Shown here: one piece after another, positions 26,401 through 35,342 of the stretch
How positions within the stretch are numbered: position 1 is the first letter of the stretch
How the letters are laid out: every line of letters begins with the position of its first letter
Assembly: GCA_017619355.1 (NCBI GenBank)
Contig: JAFZSO010000061.1
Location: 30,845-94,844, forward strand
Direction of reading: 5' to 3'
From: Muribaculaceae bacterium
GTDB lineage: Bacteria > Bacteroidota > Bacteroidia > Bacteroidales > Muribaculaceae
DNA: 64,000 nucleotides
Notes under the pieces: generated by a model
Database searches by the model: none
Seen by the model: the letters and a program-made list of their open reading frames with translations, nothing else
Told to the model about the DNA's origin: nothing
Position numbers and translations under genes: made by a program

Positions 26401-27179
26401 ATCTGCATGAACTGTTCCTGTCACACATCTACACCAGAAATTCTATCAATTGCGGTAACCAGTTCTTTGGCAATAACGCTGCCGATTTCAAGCTGTGGGT
26501 CGACTACCGACGGTTGAGCGAATTTATCGACTTGCCAGCAACCCGATGGGATGAGAGCAAAATCTACCCCCACCTGCTGCTCGACAGCAAGTGGCAGTCG
26601 TTTGCCTGCATCAAACCCATCAACTTCCAGGGCACCAATGTTGAGGCCTATACCGTGACCAATTTCCACACCATTGACAAAATAGCCACTTTAACCAATA
26701 TCGCCAGCCTCGGCGCCAAGCAAGGAGGTGTGGTGCATGGCGAGGCCAATGGTACCTTCTACCGGCTCAACTATGACACCAGTGGCAGCACTACAACATG
26801 GCTCGATGGGGTTACAAGCGGGTCACAAACGATTAACTCCACAGCATCTTTGAGCTACTTCAAACTCAATAGCGTTAGCCCGAAGTTTGAAAAAATTACC
26901 ACCAACACCACATTCTACAGTGGCTATGCCTATCTCAAGCTCAACAGCAGCTTCGCTGGCAATGCAACCACCATCTACACCAATTTGAGTGACTCGAGTG
27001 GCATCCAGGGCGATGTGAACGGCGACGGCAAGGTGAATGTTTCCGATGTCACGGCGCTGGTGAACATGATTCTGGGCGTCATTCCCAAAGATGAGGCCCG
27101 TGCCGACATCAATGGCGATGGCAAGATTAACGTGAGCGACGTCACCGCCCTCGTCAACATCATCCTGGGCACCAGTTGA
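23415..27179 (+). CDS. Secreted BspA-like leucine-rich repeat protein with C-terminal dockerin-like module
   Basis: This 1254-residue protein has a signal peptide (MKKTITLILALLALTASAQ). Most of its length is repeats of the BspA/LRR_5 type, seen as recurring AF-x-N/D-x(4)-L and I-x-LP-SS/YG-x-I/T patterns (for example YAFRDLTNLTMVRLP and QAFSLMSKLATVHLP). Such repeats in oral and gut bacteria mediate adhesion. Residues 1199-1254 are two dockerin-type calcium-binding segments (GDVNGDGKVNVSDV and ADINGDGKINVSDV). It is the first of three neighbouring genes with almost the same C-terminus and lies 27 bp before the protease gene. Adhesion or attachment through the dockerin-like end is inferred. 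Confidence 0.9.
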   Translation: MKKTITLILALLALTASAQTTFNDGTFKYKLMTLSATGETVAMITSWYSMPTGTNVSVYVPGYVTYSGTRYRVNEIDVTGLAATGSSSNTSISSITVGYGVTRVNNYAFRDLTNLTMVRLPSSITYLGYDIFYNTKVAYVVYAGETVPYVSSGTFRSGAATKSCSTSTYRAANILKANSDWNAAFANIGRHYAYYSYDFMAYNSDGGCNQYYIIRNGIPYNYSGPTGRSSCVLVGASSSNSTYGLRLEQNVSNTTNNAPGYYHFYGVADSAFMNNTYLTKIVDNSTLSERIGRYAFFGCSNLTSAQVRSDSIMAYAFYNCSKLSSIDLFNSNLGQGVHNIGNFAFGQTAVTSVTLPKTLDTNLGYAPFYNCQSLKTITVDSNCPSYCSYYGALYNKGKSKLYQIPGAWNYSNTTDYLPSELTSVLMYAGYGNTSIVTLKLPYGVTSIQDQAFSLMSKLATVHLPSSVTSISQNAFRSSPITAFICAGSTPPSYTFGGVSNLSSIKLTVPYGAWGAYKSDSYWKQLSLVTSQGSWCNAWDYKSADVCYRVLNSNEVAVVSLHDGTNSILSTLYLQGKPYTVTEIGNWACYNCSNNQDMTINGADNIKRIMGRAFYNTRLTNFPFGSNLEAIEDSAFMNTSKMNAQIAFAGSALKTIDPYAFYNSAIFAFTASGSLYYIGNNAFANTSSLSNVNLRICKNLTYIQNYCFKNSLCYMVQLPNSVLGIGKEAFRNCNLATFNFPSKLKTLDYYAFYRTGLGASGDIELPYGITTLQEGCLASYAATKIVLPATVTYVHSRFYIPTEQTHALKSVVINTPTPLGFINDNEDINYDCQTADNIKDATIYVPVNQVATWKADPHWKKTYFNLVEGSYDFTNTTGSKHTVLSYTDSGTGTCRIVYNPDTYNMFSDITISQATDNWGRNFYTTNIGERCFYNSSKLNAVYLGEMVRVIEPYAFAGSSLAKIQNEEVLQGATSPSNGFIRNGVNTIGAYAFNSCKNLHELFLSHIYTRNSINCGNQFFGNNAADFKLWVDYRRLSEFIDLPATRWDESKIYPHLLLDSKWQSFACIKPINFQGTNVEAYTVTNFHTIDKIATLTNIASLGAKQGGVVHGEANGTFYRLNYDTSGSTTTWLDGVTSGSQTINSTASLSYFKLNSVSPKFEKITTNTTFYSGYAYLKLNSSFAGNATTIYTNLSDSSGIQGDVNGDGKVNVSDVTALVNMILGVIPKDEARADINGDGKINVSDVTALVNIILGTS

Positions 27180-27206
27180 TAACTAAACTGAAACATAATA
27201 CTTACA

Positions 27207-29909
27207 ATGATGAAAAAATATATTTTTACTTTAGTTGTGGCATTATTTGCCGCCAGCTTATTGCAAGCGGCTCAAGTGAGCGAGAGCGCGGCACGCAACA
27301 TTGCTGCACAGTTCATGCAGGCGCGAGGTATGGGCGCTATTGCTCCCTCACAACCCATGAAGGCACCACAACATGGCGGAGAACAGCTTCAGACCGACGA
27401 CGCAGCCTACTATGTGTTCAATGCCCAATCGGGGCACGGCTTCGTGATTGTGAGTGGCGACGACCGCACCCAACAGCCGGTGCTGGGCTACAGCAACGAG
27501 AGCAGTTTTGACCCCGACAATATGCCCGAAAACATGCGGTGGTGGCTCATGCAGTATGCCACCGAGATTGCCATGCTCAATGCCGGAGTAATACAGACCG
27601 ATATGGAACCCGCAATGGGCGACATCCCCATGAAGGCTGGCGCCGCCATACTACCCCTCACCAAGAGCCAATGGGGGCAAGGTGCGCCCTTCAATTTGCA
27701 GTGTCCAAAAGTTGGCAACGAATACTGTGTGACCGGTTGTGTGGCAACAGCCATGGCGCAAATCATGTATTACCACAAGTGGCCTACCTCTACAAGCACA
27801 ACCATTCCTTCTTATACTGTCGAAGGCACAACTTATTCGGCCCTTGCAGCCACCTCTTTCCAATACGGCAAAATGAAGAATTACTACTCTCGCACCGACA
27901 CTTCCACCACTAATGAGGCCAATGCTGCCGTGGCCAAACTAATGCACTATTGCGGTCAAGCCGTGCAAATGGAATATGGGACTAAAAGCTCAAGTGCCGT
28001 GGCAGAGTGTGAAGCCATGGTTGACTTTTTCAAGTTCAGTTCTAAATCCCGATTCCTATATCGTTGGGATTACTCCGCCTCACAGTGGCAGAATTATATC
28101 CTCACCGAGCTTCAGGCCTCGCGACCTGTCATTTATTCGGCAAGAACACTTTCAGGTGGACATGCTTTTGTATGCGACGGTTACGATGGCAATGGCTATT
28201 TCCATATCAACTGGGGATGGTACGGTAGCCAAGATGGCTATTTTCTGCTCTCAGCACTCACACCTGGTGGTGGCGGCATAGGTAGCAGTGATAGTCCAAA
28301 TGGTTATATGCTCAATCATCGAATTATTATTGGCCTGGAACCCAACACAATATCGACCACAGAAAAGAATGCGGTCATTGATTGTATCGATCTGGATGTT
28401 GATAAAACCACTTACACTCGCAGCAGTTCATCCGATCCCTTCGTCATTACAGTCACGGTGGAGAACAAGAACAAATCGGTGCGTCCACGCACCTACGACA
28501 TGGGTTGGGGTGTGTATAAGTCCGATGGTTTCACACAATATCAGATCTATAACAGTCTGTCAGGAAAACTTGTAGAATCAACTGCATCCGTTGCATTCAC
28601 ACGCACACTGAACTTCGGCAAAGACTTTGCCAACGGCACCTATTATCTGCGCCCCATCTGCCGTGAAAAAGGTAACAGCACATGGTTCCCATGTCACAAC
28701 TCAGGTAGGCGTTATATCAAAGCCGTAGTCAATGGCAACAATCTAACGCTAACAACACACAAATTCACTGAATATCCCGAGGTAACAGGCAGCATCTATG
28801 CTTACAGCACGCTAAAAAAAATATATCGACCTCTCACTGTAGATGTAATAGTCACCAACAACAGCATCACCGAATTTCTGCCGATTTACCTCTATGCCAA
28901 CGATGAATTGGTGGCTGGCAACTCCATTATGCTCACCAGAGGTTCTTCAGGACATGTACAATTAACCTATACTCCCTATAAGTCTGGGACCCATAACCTC
29001 AAGGTCTGTTGCAGCAACACGCTGATATGTACCGGCTCAGTCAGTGTGGCAAAGGCATCGGAATCTAGTCTGACCATTACCAGCACCGTGCCTGCAGCCA
29101 ACTCCAGTAATCAGGTAACAGGCCAATCGCTTAGCTTCAAGGTTACTGCAACCAACAAGCTTACAACCACCTACAATGATTACATCTATTGCAAGCTATA
29201 CCATGAATATTCGTCCGGGGAAAGTGCACTAGTTGATGAGAAGTATTGGCCTGTAAATATAGCGGGAGGAAACTCTAATACAACTACTGTCACCTTCAAT
29301 GACTTATCACATGGAAAGTATTTCGCAGCTTTTTATTACTATAGCTACTATAGTGGTGTATTAGCATCAGAATCTAACATCTATGAAGTTGGATACCCTG
29401 CCAATCTCAGCGTCACCTACAACATTCCTGAAGCTAATTCAGACCATCAAATCGTTGGGGACAAAATCACCGTCAATGCTAAGGTGAAGAATAATCGCAC
29501 AACAAATTACAACTCGGATTTCATCGTAAAACTTTATTATAAAACGCTTTTAGGTAATGTGGTAACTGCAACCAAATCAATTCCACTTGATATACCCGGT
29601 TCTAGTTCTGTAGATGAGACTTTTACCTTTAATGACATTAGTAAAGGGAATTATTTTATAAAATTCTTTTATTATGATTACGATAATCAGAAACTTGCAC
29701 TGCAAACGGCCACTTACGAGGTCCTGGGTACAATCAAGGGCGATGTGAATGGCGACGGCAAGGTGAATGTGAGTGATGTCACGGCGCTGGTGAACATGAT
29801 TCTGGGCGTCATTCCCAAAGATGAGGCCCGTGCCGACATCAATGGCGACGGCAAGGTGAATGTTTCTGATGTCACCGCCCTCATCAACATCATCCTCGGC
29901 ACCAGCTGA
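27207..29909 (+). CDS. Secreted C10-family (streptopain-type) cysteine protease with dockerin-like C-terminus
   Basis: This 900-residue protein has a signal peptide (about 1-22), then a Spi-type inhibitory propeptide (AAYYVFNAQSGHGFVIVSGDD, PVLGYSNESSF). The C10 catalytic domain follows, with Cys178 in GCVATAMAQIMYYH and His319 in GGHAFVCDGYDG, then the INWGW motif. Downstream are several predicted beta-sandwich modules of CARDB-like appearance (ANSSNQVTGQSLSFKV and ANSDHQIVGDKITVNA mark two repeats). Residues 845-900 are dockerin-like. Zymogen activation by loss of the propeptide is known for the family. The 27-bp gap to the LRR gene suggests co-expression. Confidence 0.93.
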   Translation: MMKKYIFTLVVALFAASLLQAAQVSESAARNIAAQFMQARGMGAIAPSQPMKAPQHGGEQLQTDDAAYYVFNAQSGHGFVIVSGDDRTQQPVLGYSNESSFDPDNMPENMRWWLMQYATEIAMLNAGVIQTDMEPAMGDIPMKAGAAILPLTKSQWGQGAPFNLQCPKVGNEYCVTGCVATAMAQIMYYHKWPTSTSTTIPSYTVEGTTYSALAATSFQYGKMKNYYSRTDTSTTNEANAAVAKLMHYCGQAVQMEYGTKSSSAVAECEAMVDFFKFSSKSRFLYRWDYSASQWQNYILTELQASRPVIYSARTLSGGHAFVCDGYDGNGYFHINWGWYGSQDGYFLLSALTPGGGGIGSSDSPNGYMLNHRIIIGLEPNTISTTEKNAVIDCIDLDVDKTTYTRSSSSDPFVITVTVENKNKSVRPRTYDMGWGVYKSDGFTQYQIYNSLSGKLVESTASVAFTRTLNFGKDFANGTYYLRPICREKGNSTWFPCHNSGRRYIKAVVNGNNLTLTTHKFTEYPEVTGSIYAYSTLKKIYRPLTVDVIVTNNSITEFLPIYLYANDELVAGNSIMLTRGSSGHVQLTYTPYKSGTHNLKVCCSNTLICTGSVSVAKASESSLTITSTVPAANSSNQVTGQSLSFKVTATNKLTTTYNDYIYCKLYHEYSSGESALVDEKYWPVNIAGGNSNTTTVTFNDLSHGKYFAAFYYYSYYSGVLASESNIYEVGYPANLSVTYNIPEANSDHQIVGDKITVNAKVKNNRTTNYNSDFIVKLYYKTLLGNVVTATKSIPLDIPGSSSVDETFTFNDISKGNYFIKFFYYDYDNQKLALQTATYEVLGTIKGDVNGDGKVNVSDVTALVNMILGVIPKDEARADINGDGKVNVSDVTALINIILGTS

Positions 29910-29911
29910 TG

Positions 29912-30050
29912 ATTCAAGTTGCCCAGCAACTTGAGGTTGAGAGTTGAGGGTTTAGGGATTAGAGAAAACTTAACCCTCCATATGTAGGGACAGCGCGTGC
30001 GGTGTCCGCAGTGGAGCAGGTGCGATGGCAGCGCCTGCTCTGCTTGTTTT
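29912..30050 (+). repeat. Hairpin-rich 3' element, copy A (possible terminator)
   Basis: This element of about 140 bp follows the protease gene. It contains a perfect 9-bp stem (TCAAGTTGC with GCAACTTGA, 29914-29934), the heptamer tract GGTTGAGAGTTGAGGG, the block GTAGGGACAGCGCGTGCGG, and a second stem (GAGCAGG...CCTGCTC) followed by TTGTTTT. The same element follows the gene ending at 32554. No coding is seen between 29910 and 30100. Confidence 0.8.
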
Positions 30051-30101
30051 AAATTAGTCAAGGAATTAGTCACAAATAAGATAGAATTTAATATTAATTA
30101 A

Positions 30102-30134
30102 TTTTGGTGATTTGTAAAATATTGTTTAATTTTG
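30102..30134 (+). promoter_or_regulatory. Promoter of the third dockerin-like gene
   Basis: TTTTG (30102-30106) and TAATTTTG (30127-30134) are 20 bp apart and fit the Bacteroidota consensus. The leader to the start at 30233 is about 90 bp and AT-rich. Confidence 0.6.
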
Positions 30135-30232
30135 TAACATACTATAGACTTTGATATTCCAAAATCAAATAATTAACATACTAATAACCAAATAAAACAA
30201 AGATTATAAACATCCTTTTAATACATTAAATT

Positions 30233-32554
30233 ATGAAAAAGTTTTTAATCCCATTCCTGATTGTGCTGTTCACATCAGTAGCAGCTCATGCCGCCACCAA
30301 GTACGAGATTAATGTGGGTGGCATAGAGGTCACATCCGACAATTCCAGCAATGTGACTGGCGGTAATATTACGGTAACCAGCGGTTGCAGTTCTGGCTAT
30401 GTACAGTATTCAAAAAGCTCTAACACGCTCACTCTCCACAACATCACCATCAAGCGAACTGGAAGTAGCAATTACGCCATCCACAACCGGAAATGCGATG
30501 ATTTGACAATTGAGCTTAGTGGATCTTGCAAATTTAACACAGAGGGACCAACATTTAAAATTCAACGAACCACCACGATTGAAGCAGATTATTCTAGTTC
30601 GACTACAGCTGAGACATCAGGTAATTATGCAGTAATTGATGCCGATGACAGCAATGTGAGCACTTTAACTTTTAAAGGCAGTGGAGTGTTATTTTGCGAT
30701 AATTCTTCAAATTCCAAGTCAACACTTAATTGTCGTGGAGGAACATACTTTAAAGGTGGAAAAGTGACTTTACAAAATAGGAATGGATATGGCGTATCAG
30801 AACAAGTTTTGTATTTTTATAGTAATACAGATTTGCATATTAACAGCAACACTCAGGCCATTAATAATTGCATTTTGAGCTTTAATGGCAACAAAGTGGC
30901 CATATTGAAACCGTATCTCGGATCTGTGGTAAGCACTTCCTCAGGTTTAAGCACCATACTGGATCCTTCAACAAACTCGTATGCCAAAAATGTTTACATT
31001 AGCGACAATTATGTGGCAATTAACAATTCCACCTACTTCCCTGATGCCAATTTGCGTACCGCCTTGCTTGATATTGGCTATACTTACATCACCAGCACCG
31101 ATGTGGCTAATAGACTAGTTTTAAATTTGAGCAATAAAAACATCAGCAACCTCCAGGGCATAGAGATCTTTACTGAACTGGAAAATTTTGACTGCTCCTA
31201 TAACAATGTCACTTCAATACCCTTTACGACATATAACAAGCTCAAATATTTGAAATGCAACAATAATAAGATAACACAATTGCTGGGCGGGTATAATTGG
31301 ATATCCTATTTTTCAGTTCTGGTTGAACTAGACTGCAGCAATAATCTACTGGAAGGGCTTAACCTGCCTTCTTATAACACATTGACTAAAGTAAACGCAT
31401 CAAATAATAGATTTACTTCTTTTAGTTACAACAGCAGCAAAAAGCTTACTTATCTTGATCTAAGCAACAACCCGAATCTCAAAACAATTAATTGCGAGTG
31501 GGATGCCTTAACCACACTTAAGGTAGCCAACTGTCCATCTTTGACCTATATTACTTGCCGTGGTAACTCATTGACTAGTCTCGACCTGAGTGGATGCACT
31601 AATCTGAAAGAACTGAATTGCTCAGATAACAAACTTACCTCAATCAACAATTTAAGCTCATGTGCCTCCTTAGAGTACTTGTATTGTAGTAAGAACCAGC
31701 TCACATCTCTTACTGGTCTTTCATACACATTGAAAGGTCTTAATTGCGATGAAAATAAGTTGTCAGGGGCATTCCAACTGTCAGGCAGAAATAATTTGAA
31801 TTATTTAAATTTATCAGGCAATACTGGTTTGACATCGGTGAATGTCAATAACAACAAGTTGAATGAAATACACTATGACAATTGTCCCAATATTTCAGAA
31901 TTAAATCTCAGCAATAACCAGTTTACCTCAATTGATGTGAGCAGTTTGAGCAATCTGTTAAGTCTCGTGATAGATCATAACAAACTCACATCTTTAAATT
32001 TGTCAAATAACACAAAACTCAAGACCTTATATGCCAACTCCAATCAATTGACATCCCTGAATGTGCAAGGATGTGCTGCATTGACTACGGCTTATTGTCA
32101 AGACAATAAACTCTCCACAGTTTTGTTCCAGGGCTGTAACTCATTGAGTTATGTGAATTGCTGCTTGAATCAAATCAAAGAATCGGGAATGAGTACATTG
32201 GTCAACAGCCTGAGAACCATTCCATCGGGCAGTTCAGGCACATTGGATGCAATCATTACATCTAATTCGGCTGAAGGCAATGTCATAACATCTGCTCAAG
32301 TTCAGACGGCTCGCAATAAGCGATGGATACCCAGGAAGAATGTGAACGGTTCGTGGGTGGAAATCACTACTACAAACCTCAAGGGCGATGTGAACGGCGA
32401 CGGCAAGGTGAATGTGACCGATGTGACCACCCTGGTGAACATGATTCTGGGCGTCATTCCCAAGAATGAGTCCCGTGCCGACATTAATGGCGACGGCAAG
32501 GTGAATGTTTCCGATGTCACCGCCCTCGTCAACATCATTCTCGGCACCAGCTGA
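30233..32554 (+). CDS. Secreted leucine-rich repeat protein with dockerin-like C-terminus
   Basis: This 773-residue protein has a signal peptide (MKKFLIPFLIVLFTSVAAHA). Residues 21-260 are an unrecognised beta-rich region (TLHNITIKRTGSSNYAIH). From about 265 to 690 it has leucine-rich repeats with a period of 20-22, seen as LxxLxLSNN/CSDNxLTS steps (LEYLYCSKNQLTSL, ISELNLSNNQFTSI). This is a different LRR type from the neighbour at 23415. Residues 718-773 are the dockerin-like pair. It has its own promoter and ends before a copy of the hairpin-rich 3' element. Substrate or host-surface binding is inferred. Confidence 0.88.
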   Translation: MKKFLIPFLIVLFTSVAAHAATKYEINVGGIEVTSDNSSNVTGGNITVTSGCSSGYVQYSKSSNTLTLHNITIKRTGSSNYAIHNRKCDDLTIELSGSCKFNTEGPTFKIQRTTTIEADYSSSTTAETSGNYAVIDADDSNVSTLTFKGSGVLFCDNSSNSKSTLNCRGGTYFKGGKVTLQNRNGYGVSEQVLYFYSNTDLHINSNTQAINNCILSFNGNKVAILKPYLGSVVSTSSGLSTILDPSTNSYAKNVYISDNYVAINNSTYFPDANLRTALLDIGYTYITSTDVANRLVLNLSNKNISNLQGIEIFTELENFDCSYNNVTSIPFTTYNKLKYLKCNNNKITQLLGGYNWISYFSVLVELDCSNNLLEGLNLPSYNTLTKVNASNNRFTSFSYNSSKKLTYLDLSNNPNLKTINCEWDALTTLKVANCPSLTYITCRGNSLTSLDLSGCTNLKELNCSDNKLTSINNLSSCASLEYLYCSKNQLTSLTGLSYTLKGLNCDENKLSGAFQLSGRNNLNYLNLSGNTGLTSVNVNNNKLNEIHYDNCPNISELNLSNNQFTSIDVSSLSNLLSLVIDHNKLTSLNLSNNTKLKTLYANSNQLTSLNVQGCAALTTAYCQDNKLSTVLFQGCNSLSYVNCCLNQIKESGMSTLVNSLRTIPSGSSGTLDAIITSNSAEGNVITSAQVQTARNKRWIPRKNVNGSWVEITTTNLKGDVNGDGKVNVTDVTTLVNMILGVIPKNESRADINGDGKVNVSDVTALVNIILGTS

Positions 32555-32556
32555 TA

Positions 32557-32695
32557 ATTCAAGTTGCCCAAGCAACTTGAGGTTGAGAGTTGAGGGTTGA
32601 GAGAGACCTGAACCCGCCAAATGTAGGGACAGCGCGTGCGGTGTCCGCAGTAGAGCAGGGGCTGCCATCGCCCCTGCTCTGCTTGTTCTAAATAG
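32557..32695 (+). repeat. Hairpin-rich 3' element, copy B (possible terminator)
   Basis: Copy B matches copy A (29912) along its whole length: TCAAGTTGC/GCAACTTGA hairpin, GGTTGAGAGTTGAGGG, GTAGGGACAGCGCGTGCGG block, and a final perfect stem (AGAGCAGGGGC with GCCCCTGCTCT) before CTTGTTCT. The loop sequences differ while the stems stay paired, which suggests selection for structure or recent spread. From 32696 to 32870 there is no gene, only a 7-bp inverted repeat (ACGAGAC/GTCTCGT, 32789-32805). Confidence 0.8.
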
Positions 32696-32874
32696 CCCAA
32701 AAATCTCAAAAAGGTGTAAATGAGTTTTTACTGAGGGCATTATATCTTAAAGCGATTGAAGTGTAATATGCTCACAAGTCGATGTACGACGAGACGCAGT
32801 CTCGTTCGAAACAGTGAACAAAGTCGTGAAAAAACAAAAACCACATGAAAAAAGAATGGAAATGTGATTTTGAG

Positions 32875-32905
32875 TTGACATTTCAGCATTTAATTGTTAA
32901 CTTTG
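32875..32905 (+). promoter_or_regulatory. Promoter of the acyltransferase gene
   Basis: TTG (32875-32877) and TAACTTTG (32898-32905) are 20 bp apart. The first in-frame ATG is about 30 bp further on. Confidence 0.7.
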
Positions 32906-32936
32906 TAGTTTGCAATGAAAACCCACGAATCAGAAC

Positions 32937-34130
32937 ATGCATAACAACAGCAATATGGAGAATAAGGAAATCAAGATTCCGGCTGAATTTGCCGACATAG
33001 CACCCATCAGCGACAAGGACTTTCACAACGAGATGTCGATACTGGTCGAGGAACCCATGTTCAAGCACATCATCAGAATGGTGCTGCCCGACTACAAATA
33101 TAACCAGCTCAAGCACATCTTACTGGCCCTCAACACCAAGCAGGAGTTTCAGGTGAAGGTGATGCGGCCCTTTGTGGAAGGCATCGTCAAGAAAACCTCT
33201 TCAGGACTCACCACAAGCGGCCTCGACGACCTCGACAAAGAGACGCCCTACCTGTTCATCACCAATCACCGCGACATTGTGCTCGACTCGGCTCAGCTCA
33301 GCTACAGCCTAGTGACTGCGGGACGCGACACCTGCGAGATTGCCATCGGCAACAACCTGCTCGCCTACGACTGGATCAACAAGCTGGTGAGGCTCAACAA
33401 GAGCTTCATCGTGAAGCGCAATCTGGGCCGTCTGCAGACGCTTGCCGCCGCCATTCAGCTGTCGAGTTACATTCACTTTGCCATCCAGCAAAAGAAGAGT
33501 TCGGTGTGGATTGCCCAGCGCGAAGGCCGTTGCAAGGACAGCGACGACCGCACACAGGAGAGTCTGCTGAAAATGCTCACCTATGGCAACCGCGAAAAGT
33601 CGTTTATCGAGAGTCTGAAGGAACTCAACATTGTGCCCATCGCCATCAGTTATGAGTATGACCCCAACGACTACCTCAAGGCCAAGGAGTTCCTCTACAA
33701 GAGTAAGGACCCCAACTTCAAGAAATCGCAGGACGACGACCTCGAGAGCATGCGCACGGGCATCATGGGCTTCAAGGGCCAGGTGCACTATGCCTTCACG
33801 CCGTGCATCAACGAGCAACTCGACAAGATTCCTGCCGACCTCGACAAATTCTTGGTGCTCAGGCGTGTGTGCAACATCATCGACAACGCCATTCACTGCA
33901 ACTACAAGATTTTCAAGACCAACTACATGGCGCACGACATGCTCTTCGACGACAAGCAGTTTGCCGACAAATACACGCCTGAAGACCTTGAAGGTTTCAA
34001 GAAATACATCGGTGACCAGATCAGCAAGATACGCACAGACCTGAACGACTTCGACCGTTACTATCTGTTCTATCGCATGCTTCAGATGTACTCCAACCCG
34101 CTCACCAACCAATTAGAAGCACTCAAATAA
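32937..34130 (+). CDS. Glycerolipid acyltransferase-family protein
   Basis: This 397-residue protein contains LFITNHRDIVLDSAQLS, which resembles the catalytic His/Asp block of PlsB/PlsC-type acyltransferases (the spacing is one residue longer than the usual HX4D unless the first Asp is used), and a later basic patch with WIAQREGRCKDSDDRTQ that fits the substrate-binding EGxR block. It lacks a signal peptide and may be peripheral to the inner membrane. Likely reaction: acyl transfer to a glycerol phosphate or lysophospholipid. Either 32937 or 32955 (MENKEIK) could be the start. The metallophosphoesterase gene starts 13 bp downstream. Confidence 0.82.
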   Translation: MHNNSNMENKEIKIPAEFADIAPISDKDFHNEMSILVEEPMFKHIIRMVLPDYKYNQLKHILLALNTKQEFQVKVMRPFVEGIVKKTSSGLTTSGLDDLDKETPYLFITNHRDIVLDSAQLSYSLVTAGRDTCEIAIGNNLLAYDWINKLVRLNKSFIVKRNLGRLQTLAAAIQLSSYIHFAIQQKKSSVWIAQREGRCKDSDDRTQESLLKMLTYGNREKSFIESLKELNIVPIAISYEYDPNDYLKAKEFLYKSKDPNFKKSQDDDLESMRTGIMGFKGQVHYAFTPCINEQLDKIPADLDKFLVLRRVCNIIDNAIHCNYKIFKTNYMAHDMLFDDKQFADKYTPEDLEGFKKYIGDQISKIRTDLNDFDRYYLFYRMLQMYSNPLTNQLEALK

Positions 34131-34143
34131 ACCACACAAGGTC

Positions 34144-35337
34144 ATGAAAATCTTTTTTGTTCCGCTCATCGTTGCGTTGCTGGTTATCATAGCCATCGAC
34201 TGGTTCATTTACCGCAAACTCAAGAAATCTCAACGCTGGAAGAAAGGTTGGCGCCGTGCCCATGTGGCTACCGCATTGCCCCTGACCGCGGGAATGGCCA
34301 GCCTCGTGTTTATTCCTCACGACAGTGCCAGCAACGATGTGCTGCGCTGGGTGATGTGGTTCCTCTTCATCTTTTATGGGTTCATCACCGTCAAGGTTGT
34401 GGCCCTTCTCATCTATTCGCTCTCGTGGGTGAAGTCGCTACCCGAAAAGGGGAAAAAGTTTGTGCGTTTCGCGGCAATCGCTTCGGCAGTGATTCTTGCC
34501 GTGATTCTCATCTTCTCGATGGCAGTGACCCCTTACCGCTACGAGGTGAACCGTGTGACACTCACATTTGAGAATCTGCCCAAGGCATTCGACGGCTACA
34601 CCATTGCACACTTCAGCGATTCCCATGTGGGCACCTATGGCAGCGACACGGCCTTTGTGTCGCGCTATGTGAACGCCATCAACGAACTCAAACCCGATCT
34701 CATCTGCTTCACGGGCGACCTGGTGAACCGACGCACGAGCGAGGCCGAGCCTTTCAACGACATATTCAAGCGTCTGCATGCCACCGACGGTGTCATATCC
34801 ATTCTGGGCAACCACGACTACGACGACTACTCGGCCTGGGAAACTGCCGCCGAGAAAGAGGCCGACCAGCAGGCACTGCGCCGTCTCGAGGACATTTATG
34901 GCTGGACGCTCATCGACAACAGTCACATCTTTATCACGCACGATAACGACAGCATTGCCGTCATAGGCATGGGCAACTATGCCGGTTCCAGCAAGCACAA
35001 CCCCACCTACGGAAAACTGGAGGTATCCTATCCCAATGTAAACGATAGCTGTTTCAAGATTCTGCTCCAGCACAACCCCGAGGCTTGGCGCGCCCAGATA
35101 ACGGGAAAGACCAACATCGACCTTACACTGTCGGGGCACACGCATGCCATGCAAATCATGTTCAACATCTTTGGGCATAAGCTTTCACCCGCACGATTCA
35201 AGTTCAAAGAGTGGGGCGGACATTACACTGAGGGCAAGCAGCAACTCTATGTGAACATTGGCATGGGCATGGTGGGCGTACCCATGCGCATAGGAGCCAC
35301 ACCCGAAATCACCCTCATCACACTGAAACGCAAATAA
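34144..35337 (+). CDS. Membrane-anchored metallophosphoesterase
   Basis: This 397-residue protein has about four membrane segments in its first 130 residues (near 3-22, 40-57, 67-92, 107-128), then a calcineurin-like phosphoesterase domain. The metal-binding motifs appear in order: DSH (159-161), GDLVN (191-195), GNHD (222-225), a later QHNP and GHTH. This layout matches the YaeI/YkuE-type enzymes, some of which act on lipid-linked phosphates; the substrate here is unknown. It follows the acyltransferase closely, so a phospholipid role is possible. Confidence 0.9.
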   Translation: MKIFFVPLIVALLVIIAIDWFIYRKLKKSQRWKKGWRRAHVATALPLTAGMASLVFIPHDSASNDVLRWVMWFLFIFYGFITVKVVALLIYSLSWVKSLPEKGKKFVRFAAIASAVILAVILIFSMAVTPYRYEVNRVTLTFENLPKAFDGYTIAHFSDSHVGTYGSDTAFVSRYVNAINELKPDLICFTGDLVNRRTSEAEPFNDIFKRLHATDGVISILGNHDYDDYSAWETAAEKEADQQALRRLEDIYGWTLIDNSHIFITHDNDSIAVIGMGNYAGSSKHNPTYGKLEVSYPNVNDSCFKILLQHNPEAWRAQITGKTNIDLTLSGHTHAMQIMFNIFGHKLSPARFKFKEWGGHYTEGKQQLYVNIGMGMVGVPMRIGATPEITLITLKRK

Positions 35338-35342
35338 CCCCG

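Noticed and set aside
29714-30073. Minus-strand frames over the dockerin modules and 3' elements (also 32302-32709)
   Set aside because: They arise from antisense reading of the repeated module and hairpin element (CGHRTRCPYIWR appears in both) and are repeat artefacts.
32789-32805. ACGAGAC/GTCTCGT inverted repeat as a terminator or RNA gene
   Set aside because: The stem is only 7 bp, no T-run follows, and no RNA family is recognised.
33240-33290. Canonical HX4D motif in the acyltransferase
   Set aside because: The block reads NHRDIVLD, where His to the second Asp is one residue too long. I keep the family call but not a canonical-motif claim.
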